From contig PKDT01000084.1 in NCBI GenBank assembly GCA_002863085.1, positions 1-47,608 of the forward strand: DNA of 47,608 nucleotides, given 5' to 3'. The DNA comes from Flavobacteriales bacterium. GTDB lineage: Bacteria > Bacteroidota > Bacteroidia > Flavobacteriales > TMED113. Shown piece by piece: positions 20,821 through 29,599 of the stretch. The position numbers and the translations under genes were made by a program. Within the stretch, counting starts at the first letter, position 1. Each line of letters begins with the position of its first letter. The notes under the pieces are model-generated. The model did no database searches. It had not been told where the DNA came from and saw only the letters and a list, made by a program, of their open reading frames with translations.

Positions 20821-22275
20821 ATGGACAACGTGATACTCAGTGCTGCACAAAAAGCCCTTAATATCAATCTTGATGAACATATTTATGGAACTTTTTCTGA
20901 GATTGGTGCAGGTCAAGAAGTAGTCCGACATTTTTTTAGAGCAGGAGGTGCATCTGGAACTATTGCCAAGGCTATGTCAGCCTATGACATGGATGTAAGT
21001 GATGCAATATATGGTAGAGAAAATACAGGAAGATATGTTTGTGAACCGAGATTAATTAAAATGATTGAAAGAGAGTATCTATTGCTGGAAGATAGACTTG
21101 ATAGAAAAAAACACAAAAAAAAGTATTTCTTTTCATATGCAAACACAATTGCAACAACAAAATATGACGATCAGCAACCTGGTCATGGGTGGATGGGAGT
21201 TCGATTCCAATTAAACGAAAATCAAGAACCAAATGATGTAATTATACATATTAGACTTCATGAACATGAAGCTAGACAACAACAAGAAACTGTTGGCACC
21301 CTTGGTGTAAATTTAATGTATGCATGTTTTTTTCTACATTTTTCTCCCGAGGAATTCATAAAAAGTTTATATCATAACTTGTCAAGGAAACAGGTTGAAA
21401 TTGATATGGTTCAAATGAATGGAGACAATTTTAAACATATCGACAATAGGTTACTCAGCTTACTGCTTGTCAAAAATAAAATGACCGAAGCAGTTATTTT
21501 CGGCCCGGACGGTAACAGTCTGCAGCCTTCAGATGTCCTGTACAAAAAAAATATTTTAACATTAAGAGGAAGTTTTAGACCCGTAACGAAAGTAAATATT
21601 GATATGATAAAAAACGGACTAAATAAATTTGTGGAGGAAAAAAAAGTATCTGAACATGATCTCCAGGTTTTGTTTGAAATTACATTAAATAATTTGAAAG
21701 CTGAAGGAGACATTAATGAAAAAGACTTTATAGATAGAGTTGACATACTGTGCTCAATTGGACAAACTGTAATGATTTCTAATTACCAAAGATATTATAA
21801 GCTACTTGACTACTTTAGAAGATTTAGTGATAAAAAACTTGGTATTATTTTAGGTGTTCCAAATTTGCAAGAAATTTTTGACCCAAAGTTTTATCGCCAT
21901 CTGGGCGGAGGAATATTAGAGGGGATTGGAAAGATGTTTAATCGCGATGTTAAAGTTTACGTCTACCCATTCAAACCAGACTCAAAAAGTGATTTATTGA
22001 CTAGTAAGAATGTAGAAATTAAACCACGAGTTAAACCTCTGTATGACTTTTTTAGATTTAATAAGCGAATTGTTGACTTGCACGATTACAATGATGAATA
22101 TTTAAATATTTTTTCAAGAAAAATTTTAAAATTAATAAAAAAGCAAAAAAGTGGGTGGGAAACTATGGTTCCTACTTACGTCGACAACATAATCAAAGAA
22201 AAAAAATTATTTGGTTACAAAGAAGATGTTAAAGTTAAAGGAAGTGCTAAACCTAAAAGAGCAATAAAGAAATAA
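20821..22275 (+). CDS. Conserved protein of unknown function ('IYGTFAEIGAGQEVxRxFFRAGGASGTIAKxMSAYDM' family)
   Basis: Starts AQKALNINLDEHIYGTFSEIGAGQEVVRHFFRAGGASGTIAKAMSAYDMDVSDAIYG; matches my recall of a widespread family with unreliable annotations. Confidence 0.85.
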   Translation: MDNVILSAAQKALNINLDEHIYGTFSEIGAGQEVVRHFFRAGGASGTIAKAMSAYDMDVSDAIYGRENTGRYVCEPRLIKMIEREYLLLEDRLDRKKHKKKYFFSYANTIATTKYDDQQPGHGWMGVRFQLNENQEPNDVIIHIRLHEHEARQQQETVGTLGVNLMYACFFLHFSPEEFIKSLYHNLSRKQVEIDMVQMNGDNFKHIDNRLLSLLLVKNKMTEAVIFGPDGNSLQPSDVLYKKNILTLRGSFRPVTKVNIDMIKNGLNKFVEEKKVSEHDLQVLFEITLNNLKAEGDINEKDFIDRVDILCSIGQTVMISNYQRYYKLLDYFRRFSDKKLGIILGVPNLQEIFDPKFYRHLGGGILEGIGKMFNRDVKVYVYPFKPDSKSDLLTSKNVEIKPRVKPLYDFFRFNKRIVDLHDYNDEYLNIFSRKILKLIKKQKSGWETMVPTYVDNIIKEKKLFGYKEDVKVKGSAKPKRAIKK

Positions 22276-22688
22276 ATTGCCAGATTAACTGCACCTGCAT
22301 AGTCTTGTGCTATCCTTTGACCAAAAAATAAACAAATGAGTGTCATAAGTACAAAAATCTGTGAAATGTAAAAATTGTTCAATTGACTATTAAAGTCCAA
22401 AGCCATATTGAGGTTACTCATAAATGACAATGCACTCAAACCTCCAGTAAGGACTTCTAATATAGTGATAAAGATTAATAATAATTTGACCTGATTTTTA
22501 AAAAAAGTATTCTTGAAATGGTCTTTGAAGTAGACCAGATTTCCATCGAAATTTAATATTTTGTCTAAACCAGACTGTAAAAATAAAATTGTAAAAAAAA
22601 ATGACACGAAAAAAATAAAGCTGTTGTGAAAAAAATATTCCTCCCAACCAAAGCTAAGCTTAAAGAATTCAAATAGTGACTCAAACAT
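22215..22688 (-). CDS. DoxX-like small membrane protein
   Basis: Four hydrophobic segments; 'FFTILFLQSGLDKILNFDGNLVYFKDHFKNTFFKN'. Confidence 0.65.
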   Translation of the reverse strand: MFESLFEFFKLSFGWEEYFFHNSFIFFVSFFFTILFLQSGLDKILNFDGNLVYFKDHFKNTFFKNQVKLLLIFITILEVLTGGLSALSFMSNLNMALDFNSQLNNFYISQIFVLMTLICLFFGQRIAQDYAGAVNLAIYFFIALLGLALPLTLTSSL

Positions 22689-22715
22689 TGTTCAAAATTT
22701 TACTTAAATATAAAG

Positions 22716-22736
22716 TTTTTCAACAATGTTGAAAAA
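22716..22736. promoter_or_regulatory. Perfect inverted repeat TTTTTCAAC-AAT-GTTGAAAAA in the doxX-like/parA divergent intergenic region
   Basis: Read directly: 9-bp arms, 3-nt centre. Confidence 0.7.
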
Positions 22737-22798
22737 ATAATGAATTTTTATTGTACGTAAATGTAAAAATTACAGATATTTAGATAAATTATTAGACA

Positions 22799-23596
22799 AT
22801 GGGAAAGGTAATTTCTATAGTTAATCAAAAAGGGGGAGTAGGTAAAACAACAACTTCAGTAAACCTATCAGCTAGCTTGGGAGTTCTAGAAAAGAAAATA
22901 TTACTAATAGATGCCGATCCTCAAGCAAACGCCACTTCTTCACTTGGCGTCAATTTATATGATGAAAAAACTACTAAAACATTTTATGAAGTACTGGAGA
23001 ATACTACATCAATTAAAGATTCGATTTTGTCAACTGATTCACCGAACCTAGACATTATTCCATCAAGTATTGATTTAGTAGGAGCAGAAATCGAACTAGT
23101 AAACGTAAATGACCGTGAAAAAATGTTATCAAACCAAATTAATTTGATTAAATCAGATTATGATTTCATTTTTATTGATTGTCCTCCATCATTAGGTTTA
23201 ATCACTATTAACTGTTTAAGTGCGTCTGATTCAATTATAGTTCCGATTCAATGTGAATATTTTGCTCTAGAAGGTTTAGGTAAGCTCATGAGTACAATCA
23301 GACAGATTCAAAGTCACCACAATAATGAACTTGGCATTGAAGGACTTCTTTTGACCATGTACGACTCGAGACTAAGACTTTCAAATAATGTAATTGAAGA
23401 GGTTAAAATGCACTTTGGAAATATTGTATTTGATACAATCATACAAAGAAATGTTAGACTAAGTGAAGCATCTGGACACGGAACGAGTATAATTAAATAT
23501 GATGCTAATTGTCGCGGAGCTATAAATTATTTGAACCTGGCAAAGGAATTTATTAATAAAAATCTAAATAAAATTCAAACACAAAATGGATTCTAA
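22799..23596 (+). CDS. parA: Chromosome partitioning ATPase ParA (Soj)
   Basis: 'MGKVISIVNQKGGVGKTTTSVNLSASL', 'ILLIDADPQANATSSLGV', 'FIFIDCPPSLGLITINCL'. Confidence 0.97.
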   Translation: MGKVISIVNQKGGVGKTTTSVNLSASLGVLEKKILLIDADPQANATSSLGVNLYDEKTTKTFYEVLENTTSIKDSILSTDSPNLDIIPSSIDLVGAEIELVNVNDREKMLSNQINLIKSDYDFIFIDCPPSLGLITINCLSASDSIIVPIQCEYFALEGLGKLMSTIRQIQSHHNNELGIEGLLLTMYDSRLRLSNNVIEEVKMHFGNIVFDTIIQRNVRLSEASGHGTSIIKYDANCRGAINYLNLAKEFINKNLNKIQTQNGF

Positions 23597-24437
23597 AAAT
23601 AGACTTGGCAGAGGGCTAGCCTCGATATTCAATACTCAAACTAAATTAAATAATATAACTGAATTAAGCTTAGACGTAATAACTAGAAATCCTTATCAAC
23701 CCAGAAGTAATTTTAGTAATAATGAAATTAAAGAGCTTGCCTCATCAATCAAAACATATGGGCTGATTCAACCAATAACAGTCCGGAAATCAAATCAGAA
23801 CAAATATGAACTGATTTCAGGCGAGAGAAGACTTTTAGCCGTCAAATCAATCGGAATAAAAAAAATACCTGTCTTCATTAAAAATGTCCAAGATAAAAAT
23901 ATGCTAGCAATAGCTCTTGTGGAAAATATTCAACGTGAAAACCTCGATCCCATTGATATTGCCATAAGTTTTAAAAACTTAATCTTTGACCACAACATGA
24001 GTCACGAAAAATTAGGTAAAAAATTAGGTAAAAGTCGCTCTTCGATTTCAAATTATATTCGTTTATTAAAACTTGATCCTATTGTTCAAGCTGGTCTTAG
24101 GGACAAAATAATTAGCCTAGGTCATGCCAAAGCAATGATAAATGTTACAAACCATGAAGAACAACTTGAAATATATAAATTAATTGTTGAACAAAATTTG
24201 ACTGTTCGAGAAACAGAAAAAATTTCAAGACACAAAAATATTAGAACAAAAAAAACATCAAAGACTTTAAATATTAATTTATCAAATAATTTTCTGAAAA
24301 TGGAAAATAATTTATCGACATTTTTTAATAAAAAAGTAAGTCTTAGAATAAAAAAAAATGGAAGTGGCAGGATCGAAATCCCCTTTAATTCCGAAAAAAA
24401 TTTAAATGAAATTATTAAAATCCTTTACTCTGGTTAG
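23586..24437 (+). CDS. parB: Chromosome partitioning protein ParB (Spo0J)
   Basis: 'ITRNPYQPRSNFSNNEIKELASSIKTYGLIQPITVR', 'ELISGERRLLAVKSIG', 'ALVENIQRENLDPID', HTH 'GKKLGKSRSSISNYIRLLKL'. Confidence 0.96.
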   Translation: MDSKNRLGRGLASIFNTQTKLNNITELSLDVITRNPYQPRSNFSNNEIKELASSIKTYGLIQPITVRKSNQNKYELISGERRLLAVKSIGIKKIPVFIKNVQDKNMLAIALVENIQRENLDPIDIAISFKNLIFDHNMSHEKLGKKLGKSRSSISNYIRLLKLDPIVQAGLRDKIISLGHAKAMINVTNHEEQLEIYKLIVEQNLTVRETEKISRHKNIRTKKTSKTLNINLSNNFLKMENNLSTFFNKKVSLRIKKNGSGRIEIPFNSEKNLNEIIKILYSG

Positions 24438-24945
24438 TCATATTTTTTTTCTTTTATTTTTTTTTTCAATTAACTTAGTTTTATCTCAAAATTTAAAAAA
24501 AGAAAACAAAAATTTAGCGACTCCCGCATTAATGTCTGCTGTTGTACCTGGACTCGGACAAATAAAAAATAAAAAATTATGGAAAGTCCCTGTAATTTAT
24601 TCAGCAATTGGGACATGCACATATTTTTTTGTAAAAAATAACAATGACTTTAATAAATACAGTTCAGAATATTTTCTAAGGACAAATGATGAAAACAACG
24701 TTCCCACTCAGTTCACTAATCTCAGCAACAATAATTTACTTACCCTTCGTGATTACCACAGGAAAAAGCGAGATCTTAACGGGATATTAATTTTAGCTTT
24801 TTACATACTGAATGTCATTGATGCTTCAGTTGACAATCATTTGAAAGAGTATAATCTTAATGATAATTTATCTCTAAATTTAGATTTTGAAAGTAATTCA
24901 GAATTAAATAAATTAATAAATTTCGAATTAAAATATAATTTTTAA
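24406..24945 (+). CDS. DUF5683 family protein
   Basis: Signal peptide; 'ATPALMSAVVPGLGQIKNKKLWKVPVIYSAIGTCTYFFVKNN'; typical position after parB. Confidence 0.8.
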   Translation: MKLLKSFTLVSHIFFLLFFFSINLVLSQNLKKENKNLATPALMSAVVPGLGQIKNKKLWKVPVIYSAIGTCTYFFVKNNNDFNKYSSEYFLRTNDENNVPTQFTNLSNNNLLTLRDYHRKKRDLNGILILAFYILNVIDASVDNHLKEYNLNDNLSLNLDFESNSELNKLINFELKYNF

Positions 24946-25623
24946 ATGAAAATAGGTATAATTGGATATGGCAAGATGGGAAAAGCAATTGAGAAAATTT
25001 CTACCAACAAAGGTTACAAAATTATATTTAAAATCAATTCAAAAAATTTAAGTGAATTAAATAAAACAAATGTTTCAAAGTGCGACGTAATAATCGAATT
25101 TTCAAATCCTAAAAACGCATTCAAGAACATATCTTTTTGTCTTAATCTAGGAGCCAGAGTTATTTCAGGAACAACGGGTTGGACTCAAAAATTGGAGGAA
25201 GCAAAAAAAATATGCTTGGAAAACTCAGCCGCATTTCTTTTTTCAGAAAATTTTAGCCTTGGATTAAATATATTTCTAGAATCCGTCCAAAAAATTGCAT
25301 CAGATTCGTATAAAAATAAATATAAAATTGAAATCATAGAAACGCACCATCTATCAAAAAAAGACAAACCGAGTGGCACAGCACTTCTAATAGAAGATAA
25401 AATTTTAAGTATGCAAAATGCCCGCCCAACAAAGATTAAGTCAATTAGAAGGGGTAATGTCATTGGTGATCACGAAATTAAGTATATTTACGAAAATGAA
25501 ATAATTTCTTTAAAACATAGAGCTTTAAACAGAAATATCTTCGCTAAAGGAGCTATTTTGGCTGCTGAATTTATTTGTAATAAAAAAGGGATATTTCATA
25601 TGTCTGATATAATTAAAAATTAA
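24946..25623 (+). CDS. dapB: 4-hydroxy-tetrahydrodipicolinate reductase
   Basis: 'MKIGIIGYGKMGKAIEKI', 'ISGTTGWTQKLEEAK', 'IIETHHLSKKDKPSGTALLIED'. Confidence 0.95.
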   Translation: MKIGIIGYGKMGKAIEKISTNKGYKIIFKINSKNLSELNKTNVSKCDVIIEFSNPKNAFKNISFCLNLGARVISGTTGWTQKLEEAKKICLENSAAFLFSENFSLGLNIFLESVQKIASDSYKNKYKIEIIETHHLSKKDKPSGTALLIEDKILSMQNARPTKIKSIRRGNVIGDHEIKYIYENEIISLKHRALNRNIFAKGAILAAEFICNKKGIFHMSDIIKN

Positions 25624-25629
25624 TTTATC

Positions 25630-27309
25630 ATGTTTATTTTTTCATTACTAACATTTTGTTTATCGCTTTTTCTAATAATTAAAAGGAAAATAAAAGTTAA
25701 GAATATAATATTTGGTATCCTTGGTACTGGACTTATTTTAAACTTTATATTTTCAACTCAAATCGTTAAACAATTTTTTATTTTTCTTGTAATTATCTAT
25801 CTCTCATATGTCTTTGTAAAATTATTTTCTTTATTCATTTTGAGAATTATTAAAAATCTAGATTACAGAAGAAAATTTTTAAACTGCTTCTCTTATATTA
25901 TTCTCTACTCTGTTGCATTGACAATCATTATCAATTTAACAGATACCAATTGGATAAAATGGTTATACTTTGCAATTTATTTTTTTCTTGATTATTATTA
26001 TTTTAAGTTTATTAATTGGCCAAACCAAGAAAAGAAATCAAAGAAAATTTCTAAAAACGATGAATGGGAGGAGGCCATAACATTTGCAATAATTGCTGCT
26101 ACTTTAATTCACGTTTTTTTTATACAACCCTTTACAATTCCAACATCTTCAATGGAAAAAAGCATGTTGGTTGGAGACTTTCTATTGGTAAGTAAAATTA
26201 ACTATGGTGCCAACATCCCAAATACTCCGATATTTTTACCATTCATGCACCAAAAAATTCCCGGTACAACGAATACTCCGTCTTACTCAAAGATAGTTCA
26301 ACTAGGTTACAACAGGCTTCCCGGTTTTCAGAAAGTTAAAAATAATGACATAGTTGTATTCAATTTTCCAGTTGACACGTTAATTGAAAATATTCCATTT
26401 GACAAAAAAATGAACTATGTTAAAAGATGTGTTGGTATCGCTGGGGACACGATTAGTTGCATTGATAAAAAAATATACATAAACTCACAAGAAACTAAAA
26501 ATTCCAACGAAATTAAATTACAGTATCAGTATTGGATTAAACCAGTTAATCAAGAAACATTAAGTACTAAACATCTATCAAGACTCGAAGAAATACTTAT
26601 TCAAAACGATATCGAATCTTACGGAAAATACAGAACTGGAAATTATGTTCAAGTACTAAAAATCCATCAAAAAAATAAAATCAAGAAAAATAATCCTATC
26701 ATTAGTACTGGTGAGTATATAATTTTTGTTACAGAAAATGAAAAAAGAGTTCTTGAAAAGAAACTTAAAAAATTGTTTGTCATATATGAACAAGAAAACC
26801 AATCTAGTTTCTTTCCCAAAGAGTTAAAAAATAATTGGAATAATAATAATTTTGGGCCAATATATATTCCTAAGAAAGGTGATAAAATAAAGCTAGATAG
26901 CCTAAACATTCATTTTTATAAAAAGATAATAACTGACTACGAGAATAACTCATTATTGATAGAAAATAACAAGTTTATTATTAACGAAATACCTACCGAT
27001 ACTTACGAAATAAAAATGAATTATTACTGGATGATGGGAGATAATAGACATAATTCCGAAGACTCTAGAGTTTGGGGTTTCGTACCCGAAAATCACATTG
27101 TTGGAAAACCAATATTTACTTGGCTAAGTCTAAATTATAATGCCTTAAATAAAAGAGGTATCATTGGAAAATTAGAAATTATTAGATGGAAAAAATTATT
27201 TACTACAATGAAGAATCCTGAAAAATCATATTTTATTCACTTTGTTATTTTTATGATTTTAATAAATATTAGAAAAAATAAGCTTATCAAGAGGTTGCTC
27301 AAAAGATAA
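25630..27309 (+). CDS. lepB: Signal peptidase I (large Bacteroidota form with insertion)
   Basis: 'TIPTSSMEKSMLVGDFLLVSKINYG' (Ser box), 'MNYVKRCVGIAGDTI' (Lys box), 'YWMMGDNRHNSEDSRVWGFVPENHIVGKP'. Confidence 0.96.
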   Translation: MFIFSLLTFCLSLFLIIKRKIKVKNIIFGILGTGLILNFIFSTQIVKQFFIFLVIIYLSYVFVKLFSLFILRIIKNLDYRRKFLNCFSYIILYSVALTIIINLTDTNWIKWLYFAIYFFLDYYYFKFINWPNQEKKSKKISKNDEWEEAITFAIIAATLIHVFFIQPFTIPTSSMEKSMLVGDFLLVSKINYGANIPNTPIFLPFMHQKIPGTTNTPSYSKIVQLGYNRLPGFQKVKNNDIVVFNFPVDTLIENIPFDKKMNYVKRCVGIAGDTISCIDKKIYINSQETKNSNEIKLQYQYWIKPVNQETLSTKHLSRLEEILIQNDIESYGKYRTGNYVQVLKIHQKNKIKKNNPIISTGEYIIFVTENEKRVLEKKLKKLFVIYEQENQSSFFPKELKNNWNNNNFGPIYIPKKGDKIKLDSLNIHFYKKIITDYENNSLLIENNKFIINEIPTDTYEIKMNYYWMMGDNRHNSEDSRVWGFVPENHIVGKPIFTWLSLNYNALNKRGIIGKLEIIRWKKLFTTMKNPEKSYFIHFVIFMILINIRKNKLIKRLLKR

Positions 27310-27310
27310 T

Positions 27311-27913
27311 ATGAATAAAGTACTAATATCATCTTATTTTCCAAAAATTAGTTACTTCAAAAATTTTTATTCATCAGAGACTGTTTTCATTGAAATTCAC
27401 GATTCGTTTCAAAGACATAGTGAGAGAAATCGCACGAAAATTTTGAGTGCCAACGGTTCAATATTGCTAACTGTTCCCGTCAAAAAAAATACAAAATACA
27501 TCATGAAAAATGTAGAAATAGCAGACCTAATTTGGCAAAAAAAACATTTGATGAGCATTAGGTCAGCTTACGGATCGGCTCCATATTTCATTTACTACTT
27601 TGATGACATAAAAAAAATTATTGAAAGAAAACATAAATTTCTGATTGACTTAAATAATGAAATTTTAAATTATTTTAAAGACATTCTTAATATCAAAACT
27701 GAATTGAGAAATACCAATGAATATGTGAAAAACTATCCAAAAAAATTTGGTGATTACAGGACCAAAAAAATTAATTATAATTTTAACGATTACCCACAAG
27801 TATTTGGAAATAAATTCAAGTCTAATTTAAGTATTTTAGATTTAATTTTTAATTTAGGTCCAGAATCAGAGGGATACATAAATAATTTATCACAAATTAA
27901 ACAAAAACAGTGA
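27311..27913 (+). CDS. WbqC family protein
   Basis: 'VLISSYFPKISYFKNFYSSETVFIEIHDSFQRHSERNRTKILSANGSILLTVPVKKN'; position after lepB. Confidence 0.85.
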   Translation: MNKVLISSYFPKISYFKNFYSSETVFIEIHDSFQRHSERNRTKILSANGSILLTVPVKKNTKYIMKNVEIADLIWQKKHLMSIRSAYGSAPYFIYYFDDIKKIIERKHKFLIDLNNEILNYFKDILNIKTELRNTNEYVKNYPKKFGDYRTKKINYNFNDYPQVFGNKFKSNLSILDLIFNLGPESEGYINNLSQIKQKQ

Positions 27914-27915
27914 AT

Positions 27916-29553
27916 ATGGAAAAACCCCAGAATATTTCTTATAATATCAATGAAGATAATATGAAAATTTTAATTTCAACATTAAAACAAAAGAAGCAGA
28001 TTATAGAGCTGGGCGGGGGTGTTGAAAATATTGAAAAACAACATAAAAAAGGAAAAATGACTGCCAGAGAAAGATTAACAGCCCTATTTGATAAAGATTC
28101 AAAGTTGATCGAAATTGGTTCATTTGCGGCTAACGACCTGTATGATGAGTATGGGGGATGTCCGTGTGCGGGTGTTATAGTAATGATTGGTGAAATAAAT
28201 GAAAGAAATTGTATTGTCGTTGCAAACGATTCGACTGTTAAGTCTGGAGCATGGTTTCCTATGACGGCAAAAAAAAATTTAAGAGCACAAGAAATATCAA
28301 TAAATACAAATACACCAATCATTTATTTAGTTGATAGTGCTGGTGTTTTCCTACCTTTACAATCTGAAGTATTTGCTGACAAGAATCATTTTGGTAGGCA
28401 ATTTAGAAATAATGCTAAGATATCTGCACTTGGTATAACCCAAATCTCGGCTATAATGGGAAGTTGCGTCGCAGGAGGGGCATATCTTCCTATAATGAGT
28501 GATGAAGCTTTGATTGTTAAAGGTACTGGTAGTGTATTTTTGGCCGGCTCACACTTAGTAAACGCAGCAATAGGTGAAAACATAAACAATGAAGAACTGG
28601 GCGGAGCTAATACACATTGTGATATTTCTGGTGTTACTGACTATAAATGTGAGGACGATAAAGACGCAATCAATTTAATAAGAGACTTAATTTCGTTACT
28701 AAAAAAAAATGATAATGCAGGAATATCCAGAATAAAATCTGTTAGTCCCAAATCAAATATTGAAGATATTTATGGGCATTTTCCAAAAAAACGAAACGAA
28801 CCATATGAAATTAAAAAAATAATAGAAGGACTGGTTGATGATAGTTTTTTTCGAGAATATAAATCAACTTATGGAAAAACAATTGTATGTGGATATGCAA
28901 GGATAGACGGATGGGCAATCGGGATTGTAGCAAATCAAAGAAAAATTGTAAAAAACAGTAAGGGTGAAATGCAACTCGGGGGTGTCATATACTCTGACTC
29001 TGCCGACAAAGCAGCTAGATTTATAATGAATTGTAATCAAAAAGGGATTCCAATATTATTTCTTCAAGACGTCAATGGCTTCATGGTAGGATCAAAAGCT
29101 GAACATAACGGCATAATCAAAGATGGAGCTAAAATGGTAAATGCAATGGCAAACTCAGTTGTTCCAAAATTTACTGTCATAATTGGCAACTCATTTGGGG
29201 CAGGAAATTATGCTATGTGTGGCAAAGCATACGACCCTGACCTGATTCTTGCCTGGCCAACTGCTAAGATAGCTGTGATGGGGGGGGAACAAGCAGCTAC
29301 TGTCTTGGCTAAATTAGAAGAAAAGAAATACAAAAAAGATGGTAAATCATTAACCAAGGAAATCAAAGAAAAAATTTATAAAGAAGTTAATGACAATTAT
29401 GAATCACAAATGAGTCCATACTATGCTGCATCAAGATTATGGGTTGATGAAATTATTGATCCTGGTGAAACAAGACTATATATTTCCAAGGGCATCGAAA
29501 TTTCAAATAAAAGGAAAATAGATACTTTCAAAACAGGAGTTATTCAAACATGA
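27916..29553 (+). CDS. Acyl-CoA carboxylase carboxyltransferase (beta) subunit, methylcrotonyl-/propionyl-CoA carboxylase type
   Basis: 'KKGKMTARERLTALFDKDS', 'IYLVDSAGVFLPLQSEVFAD', 'GNSFGAGNYAMCGKAYDPDLILAWPTAKIAVMGGEQAATVL'. ATG 27916 preferred to GTG 27910. Confidence 0.94.
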   Translation: MEKPQNISYNINEDNMKILISTLKQKKQIIELGGGVENIEKQHKKGKMTARERLTALFDKDSKLIEIGSFAANDLYDEYGGCPCAGVIVMIGEINERNCIVVANDSTVKSGAWFPMTAKKNLRAQEISINTNTPIIYLVDSAGVFLPLQSEVFADKNHFGRQFRNNAKISALGITQISAIMGSCVAGGAYLPIMSDEALIVKGTGSVFLAGSHLVNAAIGENINNEELGGANTHCDISGVTDYKCEDDKDAINLIRDLISLLKKNDNAGISRIKSVSPKSNIEDIYGHFPKKRNEPYEIKKIIEGLVDDSFFREYKSTYGKTIVCGYARIDGWAIGIVANQRKIVKNSKGEMQLGGVIYSDSADKAARFIMNCNQKGIPILFLQDVNGFMVGSKAEHNGIIKDGAKMVNAMANSVVPKFTVIIGNSFGAGNYAMCGKAYDPDLILAWPTAKIAVMGGEQAATVLAKLEEKKYKKDGKSLTKEIKEKIYKEVNDNYESQMSPYYAASRLWVDEIIDPGETRLYISKGIEISNKRKIDTFKTGVIQT

Positions 29554-29599
29554 TTCAATTACAAAAAATAATTATATTTATCAATTAAATTAATCATAC

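Noticed and set aside
21411-21746. 111-aa minus-strand ORF
   Set aside because: Antisense to a strongly conserved protein; likely chance in AT-rich DNA.
24007-24034. Tandem 12-bp repeat AAATTAGGTAAA in parB
   Set aside because: Encodes KLGKKLGKS, the normal ParB HTH sequence; chance codon similarity.
27939-28322. 127-aa minus-strand ORF
   Set aside because: Antisense to the carboxylase gene; Phe/Ser/Ile-rich as expected for the reverse frame of AT-rich coding DNA.
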